Part shown: piece after piece, positions 51,678 to 60,538 of the stretch | Layout of the letters: each line of letters begins with the position of its first letter | Position numbering within the stretch: the first letter of the stretch is position 1 | Assembly: GCF_001661345.1 (NCBI RefSeq) | Contig: NW_017962931.1 | Span: forward strand, 124,001 to 188,000 | Length of the DNA stretch: 64,000 bases | Origin: Ascoidea rubescens DSM 1968 | Lineage: Eukaryota; Ascomycota; Saccharomycetes; Ascoideales; Ascoideaceae | Direction: 5' to 3' | Made by a program: the position numbers and the translations under genes | Notes under the pieces: model-generated | Told to the model about the DNA's origin: nothing | Databases searched by the model: none | What the model saw: only the letters and a program-made list of their open reading frames with translations

Positions 51678-52210
51678 TTAAAGGGAGTGTAGAAGTATGC
51701 AATTGATTGAACGATTGAAGACAGCAAGAATAGGGGATTAGAAAAGCCAGAAATTGGAAAATTGGTTAGTTATAAAGCAGTAAAATATGTTACAGATATT
51801 TAGGTATTTATGTCATTCAAAAGGGCAAAATGAGCCCAAAACAGTCAGAAAACAGTCAGAAAAGACAGTGCCCAGAACAGAGTAAACAGTAAATGCCAGA
51901 GATACAACAAAAAAGCTGAAATAGACGCCAGCAGACAAGAGATGGAGTTGGAGCTGGAAAAGAGAAGTAGAGCGAAGAAGCAGAAGAAAGAGGAAACAGA
52001 GGCAGGAACAAATTCAATAAATAGCCAACGCTCGCAAGTCACATCCAAACAACTGGAAAAAACATATCCCTCGCACTGGTTCTAAGCACGCAACAGCTTT
52101 ATGGAATGGGCTGTGCACGCGTGTTGGCGCATGTATATGCGTAATGACGCATATATGCAGCGCCATGCGTGTTTTTCTTTCTTCTTTTGGTTCTTCTGGT
52201 TCTTCTTCTT
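51678..52210. promoter_or_regulatory. UNC13-like promoter and SWD2 3' flank
   Basis: About 530 bases. Purine-rich on the plus strand at 51940-52010 (AGAAGCAGAAGAAAG), then GC-rich from 52070, with a run of GCGTGTTGGCGCATG-like repeats near 52117-52165. No gene seen. Confidence 0.5.
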
Positions 52211-53398
52211 CTATTTGATATTCTGTGTGTCATCGATGTCCGGCAACCACATTGTCACGTCAATGTCGGCGGTGGCAAACATCATGAATTTGGGATTGAA
52301 CAATGTCATTCGCGGAATTCCCACCTTCTCTGCCTTCAATCTGCAAACAGGCTCCAACACCTTTGTCTTCAGGGCCTTGTCCTTCGTGCCTCCAAGTCCA
52401 CCATATCCATTATACTCGCTATCACTGCCCATTCCACTGTCCCCTCCAGCGCCTAACTCCTGGAGGTCCCAAATCATCATTTCTCTGGACCCCGAGCCTC
52501 CGATTGCGTATCGTCCATCTGCTAGCAACGACACTGATCCAGTGTCTGGGTAGTTTCTTGGGGGGATTGTTTTGAACCCTTGGAGTTTTCCAACCAAATC
52601 ACCCTCGTAGGAATCAATCACATAGTGTGAATCATCATTGCTTGTACCGATTATAATGTATTTCCCGTCATTAGAAAACTCCAACTTGTTCCAATTTACA
52701 TTCTTTGTACTGTTATTATTCCGATTGTTGGTTCCATTAACAATTCCGTTGTTGCCTATGCTATTATTATTCGCTATAGTGTCATCGCCATTTAGGCCCA
52801 AATTATTCAAATCAACCGTTAAAAATGGTTCTTGATCGTAATTTCTTATATCATATAGCCCTATCTCTTTAGTACTAGAATTCCCAATAGCAAAAACTAA
52901 TCCTGATGGATCGATAGAAACAAAGCTCGGTGACTTGCAATTCATAAAGCCTTGGCAATTCGAGCTTCTTAAATCCCAAACTCGAACCGAGTTATCCCAC
53001 GAACTCGTTAAAAATACATCGTCATCTGTAGGTGATATCTCCATTGAATTGACAAGTCCCTGGTGGCCCCTGAAATATCGGATGTATTGATTATTATTCA
53101 ACGATAAATATCGTATACTGTGTTCTTCTCCCACTTTTGTTGTGACATATAAACATTTCTCAGAATCATGTGTAAATCTAGCTAAATGACACCCATATTT
53201 CTTACTCACTATATTCTTCAAATGTTTTCCCTTGACACAGTCATATAAGTCAATAGCTTCATTATTCCCTGCAGATATTAAAAATTGTCCCGAATTATCA
53301 TAATCTAGTGATGTTATTTGAGATTGATCAATCTGATTTCGAAATATCTTGCTCGGTTCAAATGAGCTCAAAACTTCTTTGTTTATTTGTAGTCTCAT
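52211..53398 (-). CDS. SWD2: WD40 protein Swd2, subunit of COMPASS and the cleavage/polyadenylation factor
   Basis: 395 aa, ATG 53398. WD repeats run through the protein. Landmarks shared with yeast Swd2 are K-K-Y-G-C-H-x-A-x-F-T-H, N-Q-Y-I-R-Y-F-x-G-H, D-P-S-G-L-V-F-A-I-G-N and W-N-K-L-E-F-S-N-D-G-K-Y, ending with F-N-P-K-F-M-M-F-A-T-A-D. An Asn-rich insertion (about 205-230) and a Gly-rich loop near residue 325 make it longer than the 329-aa yeast protein. It serves in H3K4 methylation (Set1/COMPASS) and in the APT part of CPF. The C-terminal coding part is GC-rich, in contrast to the rest. It is divergent from the DUF1748 gene, as SWD2 and YKL018C-A are close in S. cerevisiae. Confidence 0.93.
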   Translation of the reverse strand: MRLQINKEVLSSFEPSKIFRNQIDQSQITSLDYDNSGQFLISAGNNEAIDLYDCVKGKHLKNIVSKKYGCHLARFTHDSEKCLYVTTKVGEEHSIRYLSLNNNQYIRYFRGHQGLVNSMEISPTDDDVFLTSSWDNSVRVWDLRSSNCQGFMNCKSPSFVSIDPSGLVFAIGNSSTKEIGLYDIRNYDQEPFLTVDLNNLGLNGDDTIANNNSIGNNGIVNGTNNRNNNSTKNVNWNKLEFSNDGKYIIIGTSNDDSHYVIDSYEGDLVGKLQGFKTIPPRNYPDTGSVSLLADGRYAIGGSGSREMMIWDLQELGAGGDSGMGSDSEYNGYGGLGGTKDKALKTKVLEPVCRLKAEKVGIPRMTLFNPKFMMFATADIDVTMWLPDIDDTQNIK

Positions 53399-53729
53399 TA
53401 TTCCAATTAAAAAAATTAGAAAAAAAAGCTGGAAAAAAAAATAAAACTATCAATAACTCAGTTGATTTCGATTTACCAACTCAATCTTCTCCATTTCTTC
53501 AGCTCCGTTTCTTCATTTGCAATTTTTTTTATTTTCAAGACAGGACACAAAAGTCGCGTGACTTTATCGCCTATTTTGCATTTTAACTCAATCTCACCAA
53601 ATCCCTGGAATCCTATCTAATTCCTAATTAATACAATCCATATAATCAATATAAATACCAATACAAATATCAATATAATCAACACCAACTATCTTTAATA
53701 TCAATTAATCTATCCTTGAATCAATCAAA
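53399..53729. promoter_or_regulatory. Divergent SWD2-DUF1748 promoter
   Basis: 331 bases, AT-rich, with a small GC patch at 53545-53570 holding AAAGTC-GCGT-GACTTT, a 6-bp inverted repeat. Confidence 0.5.
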
Positions 53730-54124
53730 ATGGGCGTAAGTTTTATTTTATTTTATTTTATTTTTTTATATATTCCCTCTCTAAACCATGTTCCTATCAT
53801 ACTAACATTGTTTAACGAAACAAGTTTATTCACTATACCTTTGACTTACTCTTACTCTCAATTCTTTTAGCTGGTGTTAGAAGAGACACAGGGTTAACAT
53901 TAGATCCAAATGACTTCCATTCATTAGACATACGTCGTTATTTGTCTAAATATTTATATATTGGTGAAGTTGCCTACGATTATTTGGTATCTTTCTTAAA
54001 GAGCACAGGTCTACTTAAAATCAAGACAAATAATGTTGATAATTTCTTAAGTAGTGTTAAAAGGAATGTCAGTGATTTCAATAGAGATTTCAATGACATT
54101 TCTAACTCATTTAAAAACAAATAA
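53730..54124 (+). CDS. MCO12: DUF1748 small mitochondrial-type protein (YKL018C-A/MCO12-like), two exons
   Basis: Exon 1 is only ATGGGC (53730-53735). The intron is 53736-53824: donor GTAAGT, branch point TACTAAC (53800-53806), acceptor ACAAG. Exon 2 is 53825-54124, ending TAA; the product is 101 aa. Splicing in phase 0 gives M-G-F-I-H-Y-T-F-D-L-L-L-L-S-I-L-L-A-G-V-R-R-D-T-G-L, the DUF1748 signature H-Y-x-x-D-x-x-L-x-S-x-x-L-A-G-V-x-R-x-T-G-L. It continues K-Y-L-x-I-G-E-x-x-Y-D. Unspliced reading stops at once, and the upstream part of exon 2 lacks an ATG, so the tiny first exon is needed. The C-terminus is longer than in most members. S. cerevisiae Mco12 is mitochondrial with unknown function. 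Confidence 0.82.
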
Positions 54125-54442
54125 TTACACTCTTTACAGTAATTATACCTCATTTATAAATTAGTTATTTTTTATTTAGAACTAATTAATTTTAATTTAA
54201 TTTAATGAATTTGATGTTGTTTTTTTCTTTCTTTATGTTTTTTGTCCTTTTTTTTAATTATCCTTTTTTTTGGTGCTTTTTTTTTTTTTCTTGGCTGTTA
54301 CTTCTCTCCATTTCATTCGTCGATCGTTTCTATTAGTTGTGGGCTTATTTATTTACTATCTAACTATTTATTTTTTTATATAATAAATAATTAGAATTTA
54401 TATTATTATTATTATTATTATTATTATTCATAAATTGATGGG
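54125..54442. other. Convergent 3' spacer between DUF1748 gene and TSC13
   Basis: 318 bases, T-rich on the plus strand, ending in a TTA repeat (54400-54429). No gene seen. Confidence 0.55.
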
Positions 54443-55462
54443 TTAAAATATATAAGGGAAATAGATTTTTCTATTTCTGGGGTATTTGTCTCCAAAATCT
54501 TTTAAATATCTTTTATGTTTTTTAATTCCCCAAATCACCATTTGAGCTGTACTAACCACCAAAAAAAACAAACTAAAGGGATTTAAATTGATTAAAAAAA
54601 AGAACAACCATGAAATTGATTCAAAAAAATAATTAGGGCACGAAACTAAGTTGAATCCATATCCAAATGGTATCTTATGATCTTTGGATCCATCTTTTCT
54701 TAATGATGATAAATTTAAGTGACAAATTAAATTTGAAATTTCTGCAAATAACCATCCAAGTATAAGAACACCCGGGATCAAATTATTTTCATAATCTGCT
54801 TTAGTATAGAATAAAAAATTTAACAATGAATTATCTGGATTTAAAAAGTTATTGAAATAAATGAAAATTGATAAATTGAAACCTGATAAAATCCAATAAT
54901 GCCCACTATTTTTAAATAAATTAAACAATGGCATCGTTGATAAAGAGAATTTATGAACAAAAATAGTCTCAAATTCTCTTTTCAAAAAATGTAATAAAAC
55001 TAGAATCAAAGAAATCTTTTGAATATTTGAATGATTTTCAATTTTAAAAATAGTTAAAAAACCGTTATAATTTAAAAAATAGCTGCTATGGCTCAAGTAA
55101 TAAAAAAAAGGATGGATTAATAAAGGCCCAAGATACTCTAAAATAAAAACAGTTTTCCATGCAATTTGGGGACCCAAGTCTTTAACGAAAAGCGTCAATT
55201 CATTTGAATTTGAATCAATAAACTCTTTGAAAAATTTATCCTTTTGTTCTGAAAGTGAATAGTCGCCATTTAAGGGAGATTGTTTAACGATTTTGGTCTT
55301 TGTATAAACTGGGGAAGCAAAAGTTAAACGTAAACGAGATGAGGAAATATTATTGAATGAGGCAATTTGTTCAATCAATGAATTGACAGGAGTGTTGTAA
55401 TCAAGAGAAGTCTTGAATTCCTTCAAGTTTTTAGAGCGAGGTCTAATGACAATTGCAACCAT
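54443..55462 (-). CDS. TSC13: Very-long-chain trans-2-enoyl-CoA reductase Tsc13
   Basis: 339 aa from ATG 55462 (M-V-A-I-V-I-R-P-R-S-K); ten in-frame codons further upstream have no ATG. A ubiquitin-like N-terminal part (about 1-85) is followed by L-F-V-K-D-L-G-P-Q-I-A-W and a multi-spanning steroid-reductase-like membrane domain. The Lys in L-K-R-E-F-E-T-I-F-V-H-K-F-S and the Tyr in C-P-N-Y-F-F-E-S-I-S-W sit where the active-site Lys and Tyr of yeast Tsc13 are reported. S-T-A-Q-M-V-I-W and the basic C-terminus match as well. It performs the last step of each fatty-acid elongation cycle in the ER. The next minus-strand gene upstream is the TOS1-like gene. Confidence 0.93.
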   Translation of the reverse strand: MVAIVIRPRSKNLKEFKTSLDYNTPVNSLIEQIASFNNISSSRLRLTFASPVYTKTKIVKQSPLNGDYSLSEQKDKFFKEFIDSNSNELTLFVKDLGPQIAWKTVFILEYLGPLLIHPFFYYLSHSSYFLNYNGFLTIFKIENHSNIQKISLILVLLHFLKREFETIFVHKFSLSTMPLFNLFKNSGHYWILSGFNLSIFIYFNNFLNPDNSLLNFLFYTKADYENNLIPGVLILGWLFAEISNLICHLNLSSLRKDGSKDHKIPFGYGFNLVSCPNYFFESISWLFFFLINLNPFSLFFLVVSTAQMVIWGIKKHKRYLKDFGDKYPRNRKIYFPYIF

Positions 55463-55840
55463 GACGAAAAATTTGTTAATTGAAAGAATCAACTATAGAT
55501 AGATTAGGGAGAATCGAAAAAATACAATTAGTATTGAGATTGGGATTGAGATTGAATTAGGATCATTTAGAAGTTACCCTCTCTCACAGTGCATTTCGTG
55601 TACAATACTGCAAATTTCATAATTTTCGCAAAACTTCCAGTTTTCCAAAGCAAAACGTAATGTGAATTTTATGTTGGATAGTACAAACTTTTCGCAACAT
55701 TACGATCCTTCTTTTTTTTATACCTATTATGGAATCTTTACACAAACTGTCTAATAAAATTTATTTAAGCCAAAAAATCCTAGAGAAAATACATAATGAG
55801 AATAAAAAGATATAAAAATAACCAAAACAACCAAAATGAC
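55463..55840. promoter_or_regulatory. TSC13 promoter and TOS1-like 3' flank
   Basis: 378 bases. Direct repeats TTTTCGCAA at 55623-55631 and 55689-55697, and an inverted pair CGTAATGT (55656-55663) / ACATTACG (55697-55704). These may be regulator sites for TSC13. Confidence 0.45.
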
Positions 55841-57055
55841 TTATTTAAAAATAAGAAAGAATAATAACAATAAGTTAAGTATCATTAGAGATTTTTGGAT
55901 ATGAATTTGATTTGAACTTGATTCTGACGAATCTGAGTCTGTAGTTGAATCAACAGATGACAATTCTCTGGTTTTAAGACCATCGGAATCAATTTCAGTT
56001 TCGATCCAGGATATTAAGTCAGTTGCATCAATTGAAGATGAAAAATTGACATTTTCACTTAAAAAGGTGATTGCAGTTCCATTAGCATCAAATAACACAC
56101 CACCTTTCATTACGGAGGAGGTATCTCTTTTAATATAACCATAGATTGGTAAACCTGACTCAATATCATCAGTTCCTTGGTAATTATGAATAGTGGTGTA
56201 TAAATCCTCGACGTCAGTTGTATTTAAGATTTCAAAGATATCGAATTCTCCACAACCACTTCTCCAACATGAACAGGATGAATTAGTTGGATATTGAGAA
56301 GTTCTTGGGATACGGGAATTTAGCAACCAAATTGCAGGCATATTGTAACTAGATGCGTTGGTTTCAGAGACTGATGATTCATTTGGCATTTTAAATTCAA
56401 ATAAAAACAATTTGATTTTGCCATAATAACCATGAAAAGCTGGAATGTTATCTCTATAGACACCACAATCGTTATTGATGCCAGAATCCTCGCATGAGAT
56501 ATTTGAGAAAATGGCAAATTCTTCATCTGAATTAATTAAAGTGTTATTGTTCAATATTCTTGAAGATGAGGATAAGGAAATACCATCGGTATCAGCATAA
56601 GCTAGCGCCTTACCTAAACAAGTTGAGTCTTCACCGGCGTTCGTTAAAAAGGTTACATTTTCGGCTATTTGATCAGAACCACTAAAGTAGGCCTGTCTTG
56701 ACCAATTTTTATTAGATGAAGATGATGAAGAATAAAAGTCAAAATTTTCAGAAACATAGTAAGCAAATTGATTTAGAATTAAAGGGCCTCGGAAATGAAC
56801 AGATAACTCTTCATTTAATGGGGCATTGCTTCCAGAGAAAGAGACTGGATTGTCAGTATCAATAGCACAAGAACATGAATCAGATGTTGGATCATTTAAT
56901 TCAGATACCTGATAATATGTTCCATCATAACCTAAATTACTGAATTCAAGCACACCATATTCAGATGAGGCTGATGTCATCAACGACTTGAAGGCTATTA
57001 TGAGAGGTAAAATTATAGACATCTGAAGTGAAATAGGCAAATTATGTGAAAACAT
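55841..57055 (-). CDS. TOS1/TOH1-family GPI-anchored cell-wall protein
   Basis: 404 aa, ATG 57055. The N-terminal 30 residues are a signal peptide (a second Met at residue 12 could serve). The mature part has paired Cys residues (S-C-S-C-A near 62, S-C-S-C-W-R-S-G-C-G-E-F-D-I-F-E near 265) and many N-x-S/T sites. The G-C-G-E-F-D-I-F-E block with N-M-P-A-I-W-L-L-N before it resembles the catalytic-like motif of the TOS1-like family (DUF2401), also seen in Yjl171c/Toh1. The Ser/Asp-rich region and final hydrophobic tail (L-N-L-L-L-L-F-F-L-I-F-K) suggest a GPI anchor. The family is linked to cell-wall glucan; activity here is unproven. Confidence 0.8.
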   Translation of the reverse strand: MFSHNLPISLQMSIILPLIIAFKSLMTSASSEYGVLEFSNLGYDGTYYQVSELNDPTSDSCSCAIDTDNPVSFSGSNAPLNEELSVHFRGPLILNQFAYYVSENFDFYSSSSSSNKNWSRQAYFSGSDQIAENVTFLTNAGEDSTCLGKALAYADTDGISLSSSSRILNNNTLINSDEEFAIFSNISCEDSGINNDCGVYRDNIPAFHGYYGKIKLFLFEFKMPNESSVSETNASSYNMPAIWLLNSRIPRTSQYPTNSSCSCWRSGCGEFDIFEILNTTDVEDLYTTIHNYQGTDDIESGLPIYGYIKRDTSSVMKGGVLFDANGTAITFLSENVNFSSSIDATDLISWIETEIDSDGLKTRELSSVDSTTDSDSSESSSNQIHIQKSLMILNLLLLFFLIFK

Positions 57056-57915
57056 TTTTATCTCAATTAATTTACTTGCAGAAATTTGATGTTATGATTT
57101 GGAGATTTATCAACTTGATGTCCAGCAGTTTTTGGGCGAGAATAAAAAAATGAAAATAAAAAAATGAGAGGAAAACAAAAATTTAAATCAGAAGATGTTT
57201 CGCTCCTCTTAAACTAAAACATATTAGAAGGAAAAGCAATAAAAGATGCAATTTTCAAAAATAGAAGCAGTGGGGGTGACAGAGTGAGATTTTAAGTGCA
57301 ATACCAGACTGAAGAAAACAAAACAGCATAGGATGTGCACTGGAAGCCTAGTTCAGAGGTTTCATTCGACTTCCACTTGATCACAACCCAGAACTAGATT
57401 TTCTTCAGCCTCCGACCACAAAGCCGGCATTCAAACGCCCTCAAATCCGCGGCGCATTCAGGGGCTTCTTTCAAAAACCTAAATACCGAACCAAAAGCCG
57501 GAAACTGCAAGGCTTACGGTACAGCGCGTGTGCTTAGCTCAGCAAATTGGGATACTTTTTTTCACATGTCAGTGCAACGAGCTCTGTTGGGCAGAGCAGC
57601 AAAAAAGGTTCAGGTTTATATTTCACTTGCTCTGAAAACGTAAATAACGTAATATTTCGCTCCAACACCAGCGAAGAGATCCTGTTTAAAGTTATCTGAT
57701 CTTGATCTAGACATCCAGATAGAGCAAGGTAAAATAAGGTATAACAAGATATACTAAGATATAACAAGATATAAAACCACATATTTCCATCTCATCAGCA
57801 TCAATCTGCCAGATTTTTCAAACATCTTCCCTCACTTACTGGTTTATTCTGTTACCAATTGTTAACTCTGCCATAATTCAGCTCTTATTCACTTATTCAC
57901 TGAAAAGTTTCTAAA
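57056..57915. promoter_or_regulatory. Divergent promoter between TOS1-like gene and EPT1
   Basis: 860 bases. A GC-rich patch lies at 57340-57560. A UASINO-like TTTCACATGT is at 57560-57569. Imperfect GATATAACAAGATATA repeats occur at 57738-57778. No gene seen. Confidence 0.5.
57559..57569 (+). promoter_or_regulatory. UASINO-like element upstream of EPT1
   Basis: TTTTCACATGT matches the Ino2/Ino4 consensus WYTTCAYRTGS at all but the last base. In S. cerevisiae CPT1 and EPT1 respond to inositol/choline. In other yeast lineages this circuit is rewired, so use here is uncertain. Confidence 0.35.
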
Positions 57916-59280
57916 ATGGGTGCTTTTATTCATAACTTGGAAGGATTAAAGGACTACAAATATCAAGGTGAAGACCATTCTATTGTCACCAAATATGTTC
58001 TAAAACCATTTTGGTTGAAATTTGTCCAGATTTTCCCATTATCAATGGCCCCAAATCTAGTCACTTTGCTGGGTTTTTGCTTTATATTAATCAACTTAAT
58101 AACAGTCTTCATCTACGACATTTATCTTAACAACTTGGATTGTCCCAGATGGTGCTATTTGTCCTATGCTATAGGTCTATTCTTATATCAAACTTTTGAT
58201 GCCTGTGATGGAATTCACGCAAGACGAACTGGTCAATCTGGTCCATTGGGTGAATTGTTTGATCATTGTGTGGACGCAATCAATACTACTCTTTCTACAA
58301 TAGTTTTTGCTTCTGTCACCAAAATGAACTATTCCTTTTTGTTAATTATTGCTCAATTCGGTTGTTTATTCAATTTCTACTTAAGTACCTGGGAAGAATA
58401 CCATACTCATATTCTTTATTTATCCAAATTTTCTGGTCCCGTTGAAGGTATCTTGATGATTATAATTTTGTTCATAATAACTTTCTTATTCGGTCCTGAA
58501 ATTTGGACTAAAAAACTCTTCCAAATCAATTTATCAAATCTCTTGTCTCAAGAAAAAATTGATAAAATCGATCAAATGGTCCAATTAGAGTCAACTTTAC
58601 AAAAATTTGAAGAATTGAACAAAAATTTAAAATTCATTCCAATAACTTCTTCTCCATCAGAACCCATATCCTCAGCTATCAATGATCAATTAAGCAACGC
58701 CACTAATAGTCCTTTATCTTCAAATCTCATACTAACGTTCAATTGCACAAATATCTACATTATTTTGGGTATTTTTTCTCTTTATTTCAACATTAGAACT
58801 TCGGTAAATAATGTCATGAGAGCCTATAAAAAGGACCCTTCAACTCAATATGACAACACTAAAAAGGCTGTCAAGGGTTTAATTCCATTTTTACTCTATT
58901 ATCTTTCAATTTTTGTTTATTCACTTCTAATTCAAGACTATCTTTTTGCTGAAAAATCAACTATTTTTTTGCCCTTTATAATATCAATTGGTTTAAATAT
59001 TGCATTTTCTGTTGGCAGAATAATCGTTTCTCACTTGACTTTAAACGATTTCCCTTATTTTTTCCCTCCAATGTTAATTCCACTTTTCCAACTTTTAACT
59101 TATACCATTTTTGGCTCTTTATTAAAATTTGACAAACAATCTTTAGCTATAAATTTAGTCTACACTGGTTTAGGTTTATCTTTAGCTATTCATGGTACAT
59201 TCATCTATGAAATTATACATGAAATAACTGAATATTTAGATATCTATGCTTTAACTATAAAACATCCAAAGATTGCCTAA
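57916..59280 (+). CDS. EPT1: sn-1,2-diacylglycerol ethanolamine-/cholinephosphotransferase (Ept1/Cpt1)
   Basis: 454 aa, ATG 57916. The CDP-alcohol phosphotransferase signature D-G-x2-A-R-x8-G-x3-D-x3-D runs from D98 to D120 (A102, R103, G112, D116). M-A-P-N-L-V-T-L, L-G-L-F-L-Y-Q-T-F-D-A-C and F-Y-L-S-T-W-E-E-Y-H-T-H are family landmarks, and the C-terminus D-I-Y-A-L-T-I-K-H-P-K matches yeast Ept1. About seven or more membrane segments. A Ser/Asn-rich insertion (about 215-270) lengthens it relative to the 391-aa yeast enzyme. It makes phosphatidylethanolamine or phosphatidylcholine from diacylglycerol in the Kennedy pathway at ER/Golgi membranes. Whether it is Ept1 or Cpt1 cannot be told by eye. 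The one CTG codon is in V-T-L-x-G. Confidence 0.93.
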   Translation: MGAFIHNLEGLKDYKYQGEDHSIVTKYVLKPFWLKFVQIFPLSMAPNLVTLLGFCFILINLITVFIYDIYLNNLDCPRWCYLSYAIGLFLYQTFDACDGIHARRTGQSGPLGELFDHCVDAINTTLSTIVFASVTKMNYSFLLIIAQFGCLFNFYLSTWEEYHTHILYLSKFSGPVEGILMIIILFIITFLFGPEIWTKKLFQINLSNLLSQEKIDKIDQMVQLESTLQKFEELNKNLKFIPITSSPSEPISSAINDQLSNATNSPLSSNLILTFNCTNIYIILGIFSLYFNIRTSVNNVMRAYKKDPSTQYDNTKKAVKGLIPFLLYYLSIFVYSLLIQDYLFAEKSTIFLPFIISIGLNIAFSVGRIIVSHLTLNDFPYFFPPMLIPLFQLLTYTIFGSLLKFDKQSLAINLVYTGLGLSLAIHGTFIYEIIHEITEYLDIYALTIKHPKIA

Positions 59281-59653
59281 AAGAATAATTATAAAAAATG
59301 AAAAAAAAATAAAAACATAAAAACATAAAGAAAGAGAAAGAGAAAGAGAGAAGAAAAAGGAATGAAAATAAGATTTAGTATTATTGTAAGTTTTATTGAT
59401 GGTAGTTATACTTTATTGCTTTTTATCAACCTTTATTTACTTTTTTTATTTTATTTTATTTTATTTTATTTTATTTTATTTTCTATTTTATTTGTATCAT
59501 TTTCAATTATAGATTATAAATTATAAATTATAAATTATAAATTATAAATTATAAATTATAAATTATAAATCACAAATTTTACATTATAAATTTTACATTA
59601 TAGACTTCCTATTTTAATTTAAAAACATAATTATCACAATAAATAACCTTGTC
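59281..59653. other. Convergent AT-rich spacer between EPT1 and PEX17
   Basis: 373 bases of simple AT sequence, including ATTTT pentamers (59437-59490) and an 8-base ATTATAAA repeat (59514-59570). No gene. Confidence 0.6.
59514..59570 (+). repeat. 8-base ATTATAAA tandem repeat
   Basis: About seven perfect copies between convergent 3' ends. Confidence 0.85.
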
Positions 59654-60538
59654 TTATCTATATTGACCCGATAAAAACATCCCTTTCATTTCTCTTATTT
59701 GATTTGTAATAACCTTTGTCAGATTCTTTCCTTTTAGTTCATCATCAATATGATAATCTTCATTACTATTACTGCTATTTTGTAAGCTGCTTCTGATATA
59801 CTTGGGTATTTTGAATAGGTTATTTTGATCATAATAAATTAAATCAATATTATTTTTCAAATCATTTAATTGGAATTTAAATGGATTTAATTCATTAAAG
59901 TTAGAGTAATTAATCAAATCGCTGTTATAAATTTGTAATGTTTTCTTAATTTTGTCCAATTTTAAAAATCTTTTATTGTAATTTGAATCATTATTATTCT
60001 TTAGAATTAAATTGGATTTATATGGATTGAAAACTTTATTATTACTATTGTTATTATAGTCTGAATCCTCTTCTTGGTTGCCTGTCTCAAAGGTAACATG
60101 TTTGACTTTAGATTTTTGTGATTCCTTTTCTCTTAGTTCTTGCTCTTCTTTTTCTTGTTGCTCTAATAGATATATGTTGTTTGTCTCATAATCATCAGTT
60201 TGTAATTGGGAATCAACATAACATTTTAGTTCCCCGTTTTTATACTTCTTGTATGAAACATTTGGTAAAATGGTAAAATGCTTTGAAATCCTTTGATTAA
60301 ATATAGATAGTTTTTTCAAAACAAAACCCAAATAATCCTTTCTTAAGCTTAATTTATTCAACAAAATTGGCTTCAAGACAGTGAATAATAATACATAGAT
60401 CACCAAAACGGAATATCCACTGTAATTCAATAATTTTGTTATAAATTTCAATAGTAATGGTTTCTTTAAATTTCTGTCTGATGGAAAATTGGGAACCTTC
60501 TCGGGAAAGGACAATATCTCTATGGCTCTGCCATCCAT
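59654..60538 (-). CDS. PEX17: Peroxisomal docking-complex protein Pex17
   Basis: 294 aa, ATG 60538. One membrane segment near residues 39-60 (Y-S-V-L-V-I-Y-V-L-L-F-T-V-L). L-R-K-D-Y-L-G-F-V-L-K-K-L follows, then S-Q-L-Q-T-D-D and a C-terminal I-R-E-M-K-G-M-F-L-S-G-Q, all positioned as in yeast Pex17 (Q-T-S-D-D and I-R-E-I-K-G-W-F). An acidic/Asn-rich insertion (about 125-185) includes an E/Q/K coiled-coil stretch. Pex17 joins Pex13 and Pex14 in the matrix-protein import docking complex. Sequence identity is low, so the call rests on these ordered motifs. Divergent from NCS2. Confidence 0.82.
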   Translation of the reverse strand: MDGRAIEILSFPEKVPNFPSDRNLKKPLLLKFITKLLNYSGYSVLVIYVLLFTVLKPILLNKLSLRKDYLGFVLKKLSIFNQRISKHFTILPNVSYKKYKNGELKCYVDSQLQTDDYETNNIYLLEQQEKEEQELREKESQKSKVKHVTFETGNQEEDSDYNNNSNNKVFNPYKSNLILKNNNDSNYNKRFLKLDKIKKTLQIYNSDLINYSNFNELNPFKFQLNDLKNNIDLIYYDQNNLFKIPKYIRSSLQNSSNSNEDYHIDDELKGKNLTKVITNQIREMKGMFLSGQYR

